DNA of 64,000 bases from Clostridiales bacterium (GCA_017510605.1 JAFWMQ010000009.1:1-64000), one strand, 5' to 3'. Counted from the stretch's first letter, positions 24,387 through 33,084 are shown. Program-made: numbers and translations. Notes: a model not told the origin generated them from the letters alone.

Positions 24387-24415
24387 ATTCTATTGATATC
24401 ATATTTGCATGTCAA
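24387..24415 (-). promoter_or_regulatory. Promoter of the divergent MalG-type permease gene
   Basis: On the minus strand, TTGACA (24415-24410), a 17-bp spacer, then TAGAAT (24392-24387); the -35 is a perfect match. On the plus strand, TATAAT at 24442-24447 could serve the MalF-type gene. The two promoters share a 140-bp divergent region. Confidence 0.75.
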
Positions 24416-24489
24416 TTTATAATAATGGCATGGTTATGCGATATAATACATAGTGATACTTTGAGTGATTCATTGTCATATGGGGTTAT

Positions 24490-25464
24490 ATGGAAAAAAG
24501 AAGATCGTTGGAGCAGCACTATAACAAATGGGGATACCTTTTCTCGATCCCTTTTATTGCCGCGTTCATGATCTTTCATCTCTGGCCGATGGCAAACACG
24601 GTCCTCTATGCATTCTGTGATCTTAAACATACGGAACTGGTTGATAATCCGACGCTGCTGACAACGAAAGGTCTGCCGTGGTATAAGAATTTCGCGGATC
24701 TGTTCAAAACATCGTCATTCCTGATTGCGATGAAGAATACTTTCAAATTCTGGATATGGCAGACTATTCCGGAGTTTATACTGGCCTTCTGGCTCGCTGC
24801 AATGATGACCGACAGAAGACTTAAGATCAAAGGGAGATCGATCTTTAAGACCTCATTTTTCTTTCCGAATCTAATGACAGGATCCACAATGGGTTTTCTT
24901 GTCATGGGGAACATTATAGCGGCTATAGCCGGCGTTATAAGTTATTTGCTTATAGCGGGTTCTATTGACGGATTCGGGGTGACGGATAAGGATTTCGAGA
25001 TCTTCCTTTCAGAGCACTTCCTGATCATTGCGACAGGCGTTTTTGTGCATTTCGGGATCACATTTATCTATGCTGTTGCGGGTATGACAAGTATTCCTGT
25101 CGAGATCTTTGAGGCAGCCGAAATGGATGGCTCGTCAAGGCTTAACACATTTTTCCGCATAACACTTCCGTGCATGCGTCCGATACTGTTTTTCATAGTC
25201 GTACTCTCAGTCATAGACGGACTCGCGATAAGCGATATTCCGAGCATGATCGGCAACCCGTATGATGTTAGGAGAACGAGTCTTACTATGATGACTTATC
25301 TTCAGAATATTTTGGGAATGGGAAGTGCTTACGACAGGGCATCTGCGTTCTGTCTCATCCTGCTGGCCATGTCAGCAGTTATCTCGGCACTTATTTATTT
25401 CTTCCTTATCAGGGACAAGTACGATGCCAAACTTAAAAGGCAGATGAAAAAGAAGTTAACCTGA
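24490..25464 (+). CDS. Carbohydrate ABC transporter permease (MalF type)
   Basis: A 324-residue permease with helices at about 15-37, 85-105, 115-150, 178-200, 225-245 and 290-312. The EAA loop is 'EIFEAAEMDGSSRLNTFFRITLPCMRP'. It is paralogous to the permease at 44280-45248: both begin with 'YGYLFSIPFI'-like sequence and share 'FKTSFFFPNLMTGST'/'FKILFYMPNIITAAT'. The ribosome site is weak (GGGG). It is divergent from its probable MalG partner. The pair probably imports oligosaccharides hydrolysed by GH43, using a shared ATPase not encoded here. Confidence 0.9.
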   Translation: MEKRRSLEQHYNKWGYLFSIPFIAAFMIFHLWPMANTVLYAFCDLKHTELVDNPTLLTTKGLPWYKNFADLFKTSSFLIAMKNTFKFWIWQTIPEFILAFWLAAMMTDRRLKIKGRSIFKTSFFFPNLMTGSTMGFLVMGNIIAAIAGVISYLLIAGSIDGFGVTDKDFEIFLSEHFLIIATGVFVHFGITFIYAVAGMTSIPVEIFEAAEMDGSSRLNTFFRITLPCMRPILFFIVVLSVIDGLAISDIPSMIGNPYDVRRTSLTMMTYLQNILGMGSAYDRASAFCLILLAMSAVISALIYFFLIRDKYDAKLKRQMKKKLT

Positions 25465-25472
25465 AACGTTCA

Positions 25473-25611
25473 CAATAAAAGCAGAAAGAGAAATCATTAA
25501 ATCCAAGTAATACTTGGATGTACAAGATCGTACACATTCCGGCTGCCTGCGAAGCCTGTAATGGAACGTGCCGGACCCGCCACAGGCGCATACCGCGTTC
25601 TCTTTCTGCCG
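25473..25611 (-). ncRNA. Candidate structured small RNA with own promoter
   Basis: On the minus strand, TTGGAT (25647-25642), 18 bp, then TATAAT (25623-25618) would start transcription near 25611. The RNA would open and close with a perfect 12-bp stem, GCAGAAAGAGAA (25609-25598) with TTCTCTTTCTGC (25492-25481), and the 3' arm is followed by TTTTATT. Inside are a TCCGGC/GCCGGA helix (25570-25575 with 25538-25543), a GCCTGT/ACAGGC helix that crosses it as a pseudoknot (25582-25587 with 25554-25559), and a hairpin ATCCAAG-CTTGGAT. There is no open frame. I do not recognise the family. A plus-strand structured leader is the alternative. Confidence 0.45.
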
Positions 25612-25703
25612 TCGATAATTATACACATGAGCTTAATGTAAATCCAATTTGACAATAGTGATATAATTCTGTTTGGAATAAAGATATAAGGGAGAGGATT
25701 AGC

Positions 25704-26513
25704 ATGGTTACTTATTGGCCGGATTACTGCCGGAGTTTCCGTTGTAAGGGAAGCGAATGCGTCCATACGTGCTGCGCGGGCTGGATTATCGGTATTGATG
25801 AATCTTCACTTGAAAGGTTTAAGAAAGAACCTGACGTTGCAGACAAGATCTCAGACGGCTGCTTTGTCTTAAGGGAAGACGGACGTTGTCCGTTCTTAAG
25901 AGACGATAATCTCTGCGACATGATCATCAAATATGGTGAAGATTATCTCTGCAACATCTGCAAAGAGCATCCGAGGTTTTACAACGATTTTGAAGACCAC
26001 ACCGAAGCAGGCATAGGGCTTGTCTGCGAGGAAGCGTGCAGACTCGTCCTTGGGGCTGATAATCCTTTCGGGCTTGTTGCTGATGACGGCTCGAAAATGG
26101 AACTTCCGGACTACGTTAAGCCTGTTTTTGATACAGATAAGCCTCTGTCTGAAAGGCTTAGTTCGATCAGCGGAGGTAAAAGGGCAGGCTCGAAGCTCAG
26201 AGCTGAGATCTTTGACGGGATGGAAGTGATGGATCATAAATGGACCACGCTTCTTGCCAAGATAATCGTGGACCCGGTTGATGAAGCTGATGAAGATAAA
26301 ATAATCGATGCAAATGAGAGGGAGTTCTCCAATTTCGCGGCCTATCTGCTCTACAGATATAAAGGCGCAGGGAGATTTGCGGCTGAGTCATGTTATCTTC
26401 TCGCGGATCTTCTTGTGAAGGGCTGCAGGATGCAGGAAGTCGCAAGAGTGTTCTCCTGCGAGGTTGAGTATTCAGACATCAACATCGATGAGGCGCTCGA
26501 AACGTTCGGATAA
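25704..26513 (+). CDS. FliB-like cysteine-rich protein (flagellin lysine-N-methylase family)
   Basis: A 269-residue protein with the cysteine pattern of the FliB family at its N-terminus: 'YCRSFRCKGSECVHTCCAGWIIGID', then 'CPFL...LCDMI..YGEDYLCNICKEHPRF' and 'CEEACRLVL'. These cysteines suggest an iron-sulfur or zinc centre. FliB was first linked to flagellin lysine methylation, but homologues occur in genomes without flagella, and no flagellar gene is seen here. It is shorter than typical full-length FliB (about 400), so the C-terminal part may be reduced. GGGAGAGG precedes the ATG. Monocistronic. Confidence 0.8.
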   Translation: MVTYWPDYCRSFRCKGSECVHTCCAGWIIGIDESSLERFKKEPDVADKISDGCFVLREDGRCPFLRDDNLCDMIIKYGEDYLCNICKEHPRFYNDFEDHTEAGIGLVCEEACRLVLGADNPFGLVADDGSKMELPDYVKPVFDTDKPLSERLSSISGGKRAGSKLRAEIFDGMEVMDHKWTTLLAKIIVDPVDEADEDKIIDANEREFSNFAAYLLYRYKGAGRFAAESCYLLADLLVKGCRMQEVARVFSCEVEYSDINIDEALETFG

Positions 26514-26539
26514 GGGTTTCCCGAACCGCGGATGTTTGG

Positions 26540-26554
26540 TGTAACAATGTTACA
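26540..26554. promoter_or_regulatory. TGTAACAATGTTACA palindrome upstream of cupin gene
   Basis: A copy of the four-locus palindrome, 34 nt before the cupin start. There is no hairpin-plus-T-run context, so an operator role is more likely here than termination. Confidence 0.5.
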
Positions 26555-26587
26555 AAAGTTGAAAATATACATATTTCGGAGGTTTTT

Positions 26588-26917
26588 ATGATCAACGATT
26601 ACAATCAGATGGAATGGACGGCAAATCCGGCATTTAAGGGCGGTGAAGGTGTCTTTTACAACAAGATGTTCACTGACGGCATCAATAAGATGATGCATGG
26701 AAAGCTTCCTTCGGGAGCTTCGATCGGTTATCACAAACACGAAGGCAGCTGTGAGATGATCTTTATCCTTGAAGGTGAGGGAAAAGTTCTTTTCGATGAC
26801 ACCGAATCAGTTGTAAAATCCGGCATGTGCCACTATTGTCCCGAAGGTCATTCGCATTCGTTGATCAACAACGGGGCTGAAGACCTGGTATTCTATGCGG
26901 TAGTGCCTAAGCAGTAA
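26588..26917 (+). CDS. Single-domain cupin protein
   Basis: A 109-residue cupin. Motif 1 is 'GASIGYHKHEGSCEMIFILEGEG' with the metal ligands H, H and E, and motif 2 is 'HYCPEGHSHSLINNG' with the last His. It resembles small metal-binding cupins of sugar or organic-acid metabolism. TCGGAGG lies upstream. Substrate unknown. The TGTAACAATGTTACA palindrome in its leader suggests specific regulation. Confidence 0.85.
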   Translation: MINDYNQMEWTANPAFKGGEGVFYNKMFTDGINKMMHGKLPSGASIGYHKHEGSCEMIFILEGEGKVLFDDTESVVKSGMCHYCPEGHSHSLINNGAEDLVFYAVVPKQ

Positions 26918-26965
26918 TTGACTAAAAACAATTTGGAATAAAGGAATTAAGGGAGGAATCAGGGA

Positions 26966-28429
26966 ATGCCACATTCATCAGGAGGCGGTTCGCACGGAGG
27001 TGGGTCACATGGCGGAGGTTCGCACGGGGGCGGAAGCAGCAACCGGGTTTCAAATCATTACTTTTACGGTGCGAGAAGATACAGAAGACATCACAGACAC
27101 ACCGGACAGGACGAATATGTTTATGCGAATTCAAAACCGCAGAAGGCCAGCCTGTTTTCTATCTTTATAATCGTAGTGGTTGGTGCGGTGTTCCTTTTCG
27201 GAGTCGGATTCGGAATGCGTCCCGAGTTTCCCAAACCGCTTAACGGTCCTTTTTATGCCGAGCCGGCAGTCTATGACGACATTGGCATGATTGCTGATGA
27301 TGATACTCTCACCGGAACGCTGAATGATTACTACGGCCTGACCGGTATATGTCCCGCTATCTACACGGTTTACCGCGAGACATGGGAATACGAGTATGCG
27401 GATCTGGAAACATATGCTTACTGCACTTATGTTGAAAATTTTGAAGATGAGAGCCATTTTGTGATCGTATATTCCGTTCCGGAATCAGATGCCGAACTCG
27501 TAAGATCAGGAAAGCTGGATGTTCCCAATTATGAATGGGAAGCTGTTCAGGGCGATGATACAGATCTTATCCTGACCGAGGGAATGTTCAGACGGTTTGC
27601 CAATCTTATCCAGGATGATCTTGAGGCCGGCAAAGATCCGGGAATCGCATTCGATAACGCATTTAAGTTTGCCATAAAGGATGCAGAGAGCAGTTTCAAT
27701 CCTGTCTCATTGTCAAGGATCGTCAAAATTATCCGCTCAATTATCCCGATGCTCTTGGTAGGCGGAATCATCGTGCCGATGCTGATCCTGTCTATCAAAA
27801 CTTACATCAGAGACAGGGATGTCGAATATGAGGAAGTTCCGCTCGACGATGGTGATACGACGTCTTATTCAGGCGGTTCAGGTTCCTCCGGCTTGTCCGT
27901 CGGCGGATATGCCCAAAACAGCAGCGGGTATTCAAGGTCCTTCAGTGAGAGTACAAAGAAATTATCAATGGCGGGTACGATATTCGGCCTGATCTTTGTG
28001 ACCCCGTTTGTTTTAACCGGCATTGGTTTTATCATCGGCGGAATCGTTTTGCTTTCAAATGTTGATAAGAATTCCGGAGGCTTCATGCTCTTATTTGGCA
28101 TTATCTGGACGCTTATTTCTTTATTCATTCTAGCGTCTATGATCTTTGCTCTGATCAAAGTGAAATCTGCCAAGACGAATGAGGCGCCTCTTACGGCTGA
28201 ATATCCGAAGGCTGAGTATCCTGATGTTAATACTGATGATCCCGTGGCTGCGTTCGTACCTTCTAATGATCAGCCAAATCCCTTTGTTCCGCTGAAAGAC
28301 CAGCCAAGTCCTTTTGTGCCTTCAGCAGATAAAGAAGAGTTTGATCAGAGGTTTTTCGAGCCCGCGAAGAGCAACATCGAAGAAGACGATGAAGACTATA
28401 AGCGCATGAAGCGAAAAGGGTTCGAGTAA
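26966..28429 (+). CDS. Membrane-anchored TPM-like protein with GGGSH repeats
   Basis: A 487-residue protein. The N-terminus has three tandem GGGSH units (about residues 6-24) and an R/H-rich cluster. A transmembrane helix (about 62-82) is followed by an extracytoplasmic domain (about 95-235) whose pattern ('YYGLTGICPAIYTV...FVIVYSV...LIQDDLEAGKDPGIAFDNAF') recalls the TPM/Psb32 fold. A second helix (about 250-272), a Ser/Gly-rich linker and two more helices (about 335-395) end in an acidic tail with QPNPFVP/QPSPFVP repeats. Ribosome site GGGAGG. Function unknown. It is followed by a strong terminator. Confidence 0.7.
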   Translation: MPHSSGGGSHGGGSHGGGSHGGGSSNRVSNHYFYGARRYRRHHRHTGQDEYVYANSKPQKASLFSIFIIVVVGAVFLFGVGFGMRPEFPKPLNGPFYAEPAVYDDIGMIADDDTLTGTLNDYYGLTGICPAIYTVYRETWEYEYADLETYAYCTYVENFEDESHFVIVYSVPESDAELVRSGKLDVPNYEWEAVQGDDTDLILTEGMFRRFANLIQDDLEAGKDPGIAFDNAFKFAIKDAESSFNPVSLSRIVKIIRSIIPMLLVGGIIVPMLILSIKTYIRDRDVEYEEVPLDDGDTTSYSGGSGSSGLSVGGYAQNSSGYSRSFSESTKKLSMAGTIFGLIFVTPFVLTGIGFIIGGIVLLSNVDKNSGGFMLLFGIIWTLISLFILASMIFALIKVKSAKTNEAPLTAEYPKAEYPDVNTDDPVAAFVPSNDQPNPFVPLKDQPSPFVPSADKEEFDQRFFEPAKSNIEEDDEDYKRMKRKGFE

Positions 28430-28455
28430 AAGCTTTCAAAATAAGGCAATAATTA

Positions 28456-28487
28456 GACCCGATTTAGCTCTAAATCGGGTCGTTTTT
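28456..28487 (+). terminator. Terminator of the TPM-like gene
   Basis: GACCCGATTTA pairs perfectly with TAAATCGGGTC around GCTC, followed by GTTTTT. Confidence 0.93.
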
Positions 28488-28513
28488 ATGCACTGGCAAA
28501 TCAAGAATACTTT

Positions 28514-29194
28514 TTACCCTTCGTAATGCCTGAAATCATCAGCGTACTTGAGGTTGGGCTTGATGTAGACCGGTTCGGCGTTGTCGGTCGCGAGCATTAT
28601 CTCGTTGACCATGATGTAGGTGTCGCCTGAGTCGATCCAGACGTAGGCGAGAGTCCTCTCATACTGGTCGAATTCCTCCACATCATATTCAAGATAGACA
28701 ACATCAACGTCTTCTAAAAGATCTTTCATGAACTGGGAGGCTTCGCGGCCTTTATCGGTATTTTTGCTCTCGTCTTCATGGACGGATTCTTCCGCGTTGA
28801 TCCCGGTGAGACGTACTCTTAAACGTTTGCCGTCAGGATCGTGGACGATTATCGTGTCACCGTCGACCACACGCTCAAGATCGCAGGGAACCAGGACAGA
28901 CGGGTCAACTTGGAGGGTAACACCATAGGGGAGTTCCACATCCCCGGAACTGTTAAGTTCATTGCTGACGGTGTTGTTTTCAACAACTTCTTCAACTTGG
29001 ACAGCATCGCGGGTATCTGCAGGTGCACTGTAGACCGGCTGGCCGATATCCGGGTCGAAACATCCGGTCAGAGGAATGACCAGGAGTGTAACCCCTAGCG
29101 CGACAGTAGGAATCATGCGCGCGGGAATGCCCGGGCGGGTGCTTTCCGCAGGGGCAAAAATATGGTGTTCAACAGGCTTTATTACATTTTTCAT
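28514..29194 (-). CDS. Thermonuclease (SNase-fold) lipoprotein
   Basis: A 226-residue protein. A hydrophobic segment ends in the lipobox 'PLTGC' near residue 44, an acidic linker follows, then a staphylococcal-nuclease domain (about 105-220) with 'VVDGDTIIV' (calcium-binding Asp), 'LRVRLTGINAEES' (catalytic Arg region and Glu) and 'QYERTLAYVWI' (second Arg). It would be a lipid-anchored extracellular nuclease. A shorter start at the Met near residue 27 would give a more usual signal-peptide length. Neither start has a convincing ribosome site. Converges with the TPM-like gene across its terminator. Confidence 0.88.
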   Translation of the reverse strand: MKNVIKPVEHHIFAPAESTRPGIPARMIPTVALGVTLLVIPLTGCFDPDIGQPVYSAPADTRDAVQVEEVVENNTVSNELNSSGDVELPYGVTLQVDPSVLVPCDLERVVDGDTIIVHDPDGKRLRVRLTGINAEESVHEDESKNTDKGREASQFMKDLLEDVDVVYLEYDVEEFDQYERTLAYVWIDSGDTYIMVNEIMLATDNAEPVYIKPNLKYADDFRHYEG

Positions 29195-29243
29195 GAAAGT
29201 ATTTTAATCCATTATTTTTGAAGTGCAAAGACGGGACAATCTA

Positions 29244-29252
29244 TGTTAGAAT
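29244..29252 (+). promoter_or_regulatory. Extended -10 candidate for carB
   Basis: TGTTAGAAT (extended -10 TGn-TAGAAT) with only a weak -35 region (TGCAAA, 29224-29229). The ATG of carB is at 29299 with GAAGGGGG upstream. Confidence 0.35.
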
Positions 29253-29298
29253 TCTGTCTAGAATTTTTACAAGGACTATAAGAAGGGGGCGTAAGAAT

Positions 29299-32200
29299 AT
29301 GCCAAAGAGAGAAGATATCAACAAGATCCTTATTATCGGTTCAGGTCCTATCATCATCGGCCAGGCCTGCGAATTCGACTATTCCGGAACCCAGGCGTGC
29401 AAGGCTTTGAGAAAACTCGGATATGAGATCGTTCTGGTCAATTCCAATCCCGCGACCATCATGACTGACCCTGACGTTGCAGACAGAACCTATATCGAAC
29501 CGCTCAACGTTAAACGTCTTGAGCAGATTATTGCAAAAGAGCGCCCCGACGCGCTTCTCCCTAACTTAGGCGGACAGTCAGGCCTGAATCTCAGTTCAGA
29601 GCTCGCTAAGTCCGGAGTCCTTGAGAAGTATAATGTCCAGATCATCGGTGTTCAGGTCGATGCCATCGAAAGAGGCGAAGACAGAATCGAGTTCAAGGAG
29701 ACAATGACATCTCTCGGAATCGAGATGCCGAGATCCCACGAAGCTTACTCATTGGAAGAGGCTATTAAGATCGCGGATGACCTGGGTTATCCCGTAGTCA
29801 TCAGACCTGCCTACACAATGGGCGGTGCAGGCGGCGGTCTTGTTTACAACATTGACGAATTGAAAGTAGTAGTCGAGAGAGGTCTTGCTGCTTCCATGAT
29901 CCATCAGGTACTCGTCGAAGAGTCGATCAGCGGATGGGAAGAACTCGAGCTCGAGGTAGTAAGAGACGCGAAGAATAACGTCATCACCGTTTGCTTCATC
30001 GAGAATATCGATCCTATCGGCGTACACACGGGCGACTCGTTCTGCTCTGCGCCGATGCTCACCATCTCACAGGATGTTCAGGATATCCTTCAGGATTATT
30101 CATACAGGATCGTTAAGGCTATCGAAGTTATCGGAGGATGCAACTGCCAGTTTGCTCATGATCCGAAAACAGGAAGGATCGTTGTTATAGAGATCAACCC
30201 GAGAACTTCAAGATCTTCAGCTCTTGCTTCAAAGGCGACAGGTTTCCCGATCGCTCTCGTATCCGCAATGCTCGCATGCGGTCTTACACTTGATGAGATC
30301 CCCTGCGGAAAATACGGCACACTCGATAAGTATTATCCGGACGGCGATTATGTAGTTATTAAGTTCGCAAGATGGGCATTCGAGAAGTTCCATGGCGCGC
30401 AGGACAAGCTCGGCACACAAATGAGAGCCGTAGGCGAAGTCATGAGTATCGGTAAGACCTACAAGGAAGCTTTCCAGAAAGCCATCAGATCTTTGGAGAA
30501 GGACAGATACGGCCTTGGCTTTGCAAAGGATTTCAATAAGCTCTCAAAAGAAGAGCTCATGCTCAAACTTACACAGCCTTCTTCCGAGCGCCAGTTCATT
30601 ATGTATGAAGCACTTCGAAAAGGTGCAACGGTAGAAGAACTATACGAGCTCACCAAGATCAAGCATTGGTTCATCGAGCAGATGAAAGAACTCGTTGAAG
30701 AAGAGGAAGAACTGATCAAGGGTGCAGGCAGGATCCCCGATGAGCCGGTTTTGCGCAAGGCTAAGCTTGACGGTTTTTCGGACAAGTATCTCTCACAGCT
30801 CTTAAGCGTATCAGAAGATCTTATCCGCCGTGCGCGTTATGAATACGGTATCAAGGAAGGCTGGGAAGGCGTTCACGTATCAGGCACACAGGATGCTGCA
30901 TATTACTATTCTTCCTATCACATTACCGAGGACAAGTCCCCTTCTTCCAACAACAAGAAGATCATGATCCTTGGCGGCGGTCCTAACAGAATCGGACAGG
31001 GAATCGAGTTCGACTACTGCTGCGTACACGCTGCATTGGCACTGAAGAAACTCGGCTTTGAGTCCATCATCGTCAACTGCAATCCTGAGACTGTTTCAAC
31101 AGACTACGATACTTCCGATAAGCTTTATTTCGAGCCTCTGACATTGGAGGACGTTCTTGCTATACATGAGAAAGAGCAGCCTTTGGGAGTTATCGCCCAG
31201 TTCGGCGGACAGACACCTCTGAACCTTGCTGCTTCACTCAAAGCAAACGGCGTCAATATTCTCGGAACAACACCTGAGACGATCGACCTCGCTGAGGACA
31301 GAGATCATTTCCGTGCCATGATGAACCGCCTGGGCATCCCGATGCCTGAAGCAGGCATGGCTGTCAATGCTGACGAGGCTATCGCTATTGCAAATAAGAT
31401 CGGCTACCCCGTAATGGTACGTCCTTCTTACGTTCTTGGCGGAAGAGGAATGGAAGTCGTTCACGACGATGAGATGATGAGGGTATATATGAATGCCGCT
31501 GTCGGTGTTACACCTGACAGACCGATCCTTATCGACCGCTTCCTGCACCATGCGACAGAGTGCGAAGCAGATGCTATCTCTGACGGTACCAACTGCTACG
31601 TTCCTGCAGTCATGGAGCACATCGAGCTTGCAGGAATCCACTCCGGTGACTCCGCATGTATCCTTCCTTCGAAAAATCTCTCACCTGAGATCGTTGAGAC
31701 CATTAAGGAATATACAAGAAAGATTGCAGTCGAGATGCATGTCGTAGGTCTTATGAACATGCAGTATGCTATCGAAGACGGTGTTGTATTCGTTCTTGAG
31801 GCTAACCCGCGTGCATCCAGAACCGTACCGCTCGTATCAAAGGTAACGGGAACCAACATGGTTAAGATCGCAACGGATATCATGACAAGCCACCTTACCG
31901 GAAGACCTTCACCGGTACCGGAACTCCACGATAAGGTTATTCCCCACTATGGTGTTAAGGAAGCTGTTTTTCCGTTCAATATGTTCCAGGAAGTAGACCC
32001 TGTCCTCGGACCTGAGATGAGATCCACAGGTGAAGTTCTTGGTCTTGCAAGCCACTTTGGTGAAGCAAGCTTCAAGGCTCAGGAAGCAACAAAGACAGAA
32101 CTTCCTCTCGAAGGAAGCGTACTCCTTTCCGTATCCGATCTTGATAAGGTCGATCTCATCGAGGTCGCTCAGATGTTCTCTGATCTCGGATTCAAGATCT

Positions 32201-32514
32201 ATGCAACCGGCGGCACTTTCGATATGATCGACAAGGCCGGTATCGCAGCCGAGAAGGTCAAGAAGCTTTATGAGGGTAGACCTAATATCGGTGATATGAT
32301 CCTCAACCGCCAGGTCGATCTTGTTATCAATACTCCTGCAGGAAAGACCTCTGCTCACGATGACTCCTACATCCGCAAAGATGCTATCCGCCAGCATGTT
32401 CCTTACATCACAACGATGGCTGCTGCAAAGGCTTGCGCTGAAGGTATCAAGGCTGCCAAGGAAAGAGTTTTCGAAGTCAAGGCACTTCAGGATTATCACG
32501 CAGATATAAAGTGA
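29299..32514 (+). CDS. carB: Carbamoyl-phosphate synthase large subunit
   Basis: A 1071-residue subunit that makes carbamoyl phosphate from bicarbonate, ATP and ammonia for pyrimidine and arginine synthesis. Both halves are present. The first ATP-grasp begins 'KILIIGSGPIIIGQACEFDYSG', with 'YTMGGAGGG' and 'EINPRTSRSSALASKATG'. The second begins 'KIMILGGGPNRIGQGIEFDYC', with 'YVLGGRGMEVV' and 'EANPRASRTVPLVSK'. A C-terminal MGS-like allosteric domain ('LGFKIYATGGTFDMI', 'VDLVINTPAGK') follows. The start is the Met of 'MPKREDINK', 27 residues after the longest frame start. carA is not adjacent, which is unusual. Terminator follows. Confidence 0.97.
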   Translation: MPKREDINKILIIGSGPIIIGQACEFDYSGTQACKALRKLGYEIVLVNSNPATIMTDPDVADRTYIEPLNVKRLEQIIAKERPDALLPNLGGQSGLNLSSELAKSGVLEKYNVQIIGVQVDAIERGEDRIEFKETMTSLGIEMPRSHEAYSLEEAIKIADDLGYPVVIRPAYTMGGAGGGLVYNIDELKVVVERGLAASMIHQVLVEESISGWEELELEVVRDAKNNVITVCFIENIDPIGVHTGDSFCSAPMLTISQDVQDILQDYSYRIVKAIEVIGGCNCQFAHDPKTGRIVVIEINPRTSRSSALASKATGFPIALVSAMLACGLTLDEIPCGKYGTLDKYYPDGDYVVIKFARWAFEKFHGAQDKLGTQMRAVGEVMSIGKTYKEAFQKAIRSLEKDRYGLGFAKDFNKLSKEELMLKLTQPSSERQFIMYEALRKGATVEELYELTKIKHWFIEQMKELVEEEEELIKGAGRIPDEPVLRKAKLDGFSDKYLSQLLSVSEDLIRRARYEYGIKEGWEGVHVSGTQDAAYYYSSYHITEDKSPSSNNKKIMILGGGPNRIGQGIEFDYCCVHAALALKKLGFESIIVNCNPETVSTDYDTSDKLYFEPLTLEDVLAIHEKEQPLGVIAQFGGQTPLNLAASLKANGVNILGTTPETIDLAEDRDHFRAMMNRLGIPMPEAGMAVNADEAIAIANKIGYPVMVRPSYVLGGRGMEVVHDDEMMRVYMNAAVGVTPDRPILIDRFLHHATECEADAISDGTNCYVPAVMEHIELAGIHSGDSACILPSKNLSPEIVETIKEYTRKIAVEMHVVGLMNMQYAIEDGVVFVLEANPRASRTVPLVSKVTGTNMVKIATDIMTSHLTGRPSPVPELHDKVIPHYGVKEAVFPFNMFQEVDPVLGPEMRSTGEVLGLASHFGEASFKAQEATKTELPLEGSVLLSVSDLDKVDLIEVAQMFSDLGFKIYATGGTFDMIDKAGIAAEKVKKLYEGRPNIGDMILNRQVDLVINTPAGKTSAHDDSYIRKDAIRQHVPYITTMAAAKACAEGIKAAKERVFEVKALQDYHADIK

Positions 32515-32543
32515 TAGAAAAGTAGATTTTTGTTTGTTAAGTT

Positions 32544-32585
32544 GGCTGTCTCGTAAGTGGATCTCACTGATGAGACAGCCTCTTT
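32544..32585 (+). terminator. carB terminator
   Basis: GGCTGTCTC pairs perfectly with GAGACAGCC around a 19-nt loop, followed by TCTTTTC. Confidence 0.85.
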
Positions 32586-32597
32586 TCACGTCATCCT

Positions 32598-32695
32598 ATT
32601 TTCTATCGGAAAACTCGAAAATAAACTTTTCCGATAGAATTTTCGCATTTTTCTATCGGAAATATCCAAAAACAGGATTTGCGATAGAATCAGCC
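32598..32695. repeat. Two 49-bp tandem hairpin repeats (TTCTATCGGAAA family)
   Basis: Units start at 32598 and 32647 (period 49), each with TTCTATCGGAAA and an inverted TTCCGATAGAA (or GCGATAGAA). Same family as 10640-10753 and 19641-19790. Confidence 0.82.
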
Positions 32696-33007
32696 CATTA
32701 TTCTTGGATTATCAGTAAGTCAGATGTGACAGAAACGGCATTCCCGAATCAACTCGAAAACATATCTCTTCAGGTACTGCGAAGGGCTGATTTTGCCACA
32801 GTTTTCACTAGATAAATCTTGCTATTTGCTTCGGCAAGATTTGTATAGCAAATTTTGTAAAAATCGGGATTTTAGATAAATATAAAAACCTCAAACCTCT
32901 GATAAATGCTGAAAGTTCATCTTAAAAACTCCGCAAAATCGGATTAATGGCCAAATCGCAATAAGTGTTGAATTTGTTGAACACGCATAACTTTTTTTGA
33001 ATATTAT
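32696..33007. other. Gene-free leader region of the pentose operon
   Basis: No credible gene. It holds a perfect 9-bp hairpin AAATCTTGC/GCAAGATTT (32814-32842) overlapping an alternative TTGCTAT/ATAGCAA pairing (32819-32851). An imperfect palindrome, GTGTTGAATTTGTTGAACAC (32965-32984), could be an operator for a sugar repressor. Confidence 0.4.
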
Positions 33008-33036
33008 TTGCAAAATGGTAAATGCCTTTTTATATA
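33008..33036 (+). promoter_or_regulatory. Promoter of the pentose operon
   Basis: TTGCAA (33008-33013), a 17-bp spacer, then TATATA (33031-33036), with TTGGAGG and ATG 33085 downstream. Confidence 0.6.
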
Positions 33037-33084
33037 TGAATCATTTAGTATGGTATACGGACTAAATTCCATTGGAGGTTCACT

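Noticed and set aside
25465..25703. Known riboswitch upstream of the FliB-like gene
   Set aside because: I could not match the conserved core of any riboswitch class I know, and the better promoter and T-run are on the opposite strand.
31909..32589. Long minus-strand frames opposite carB and other large genes
   Set aside because: They have low-complexity or cysteine-rich translations, no ribosome sites and lie fully inside strongly supported genes; they are shadows.
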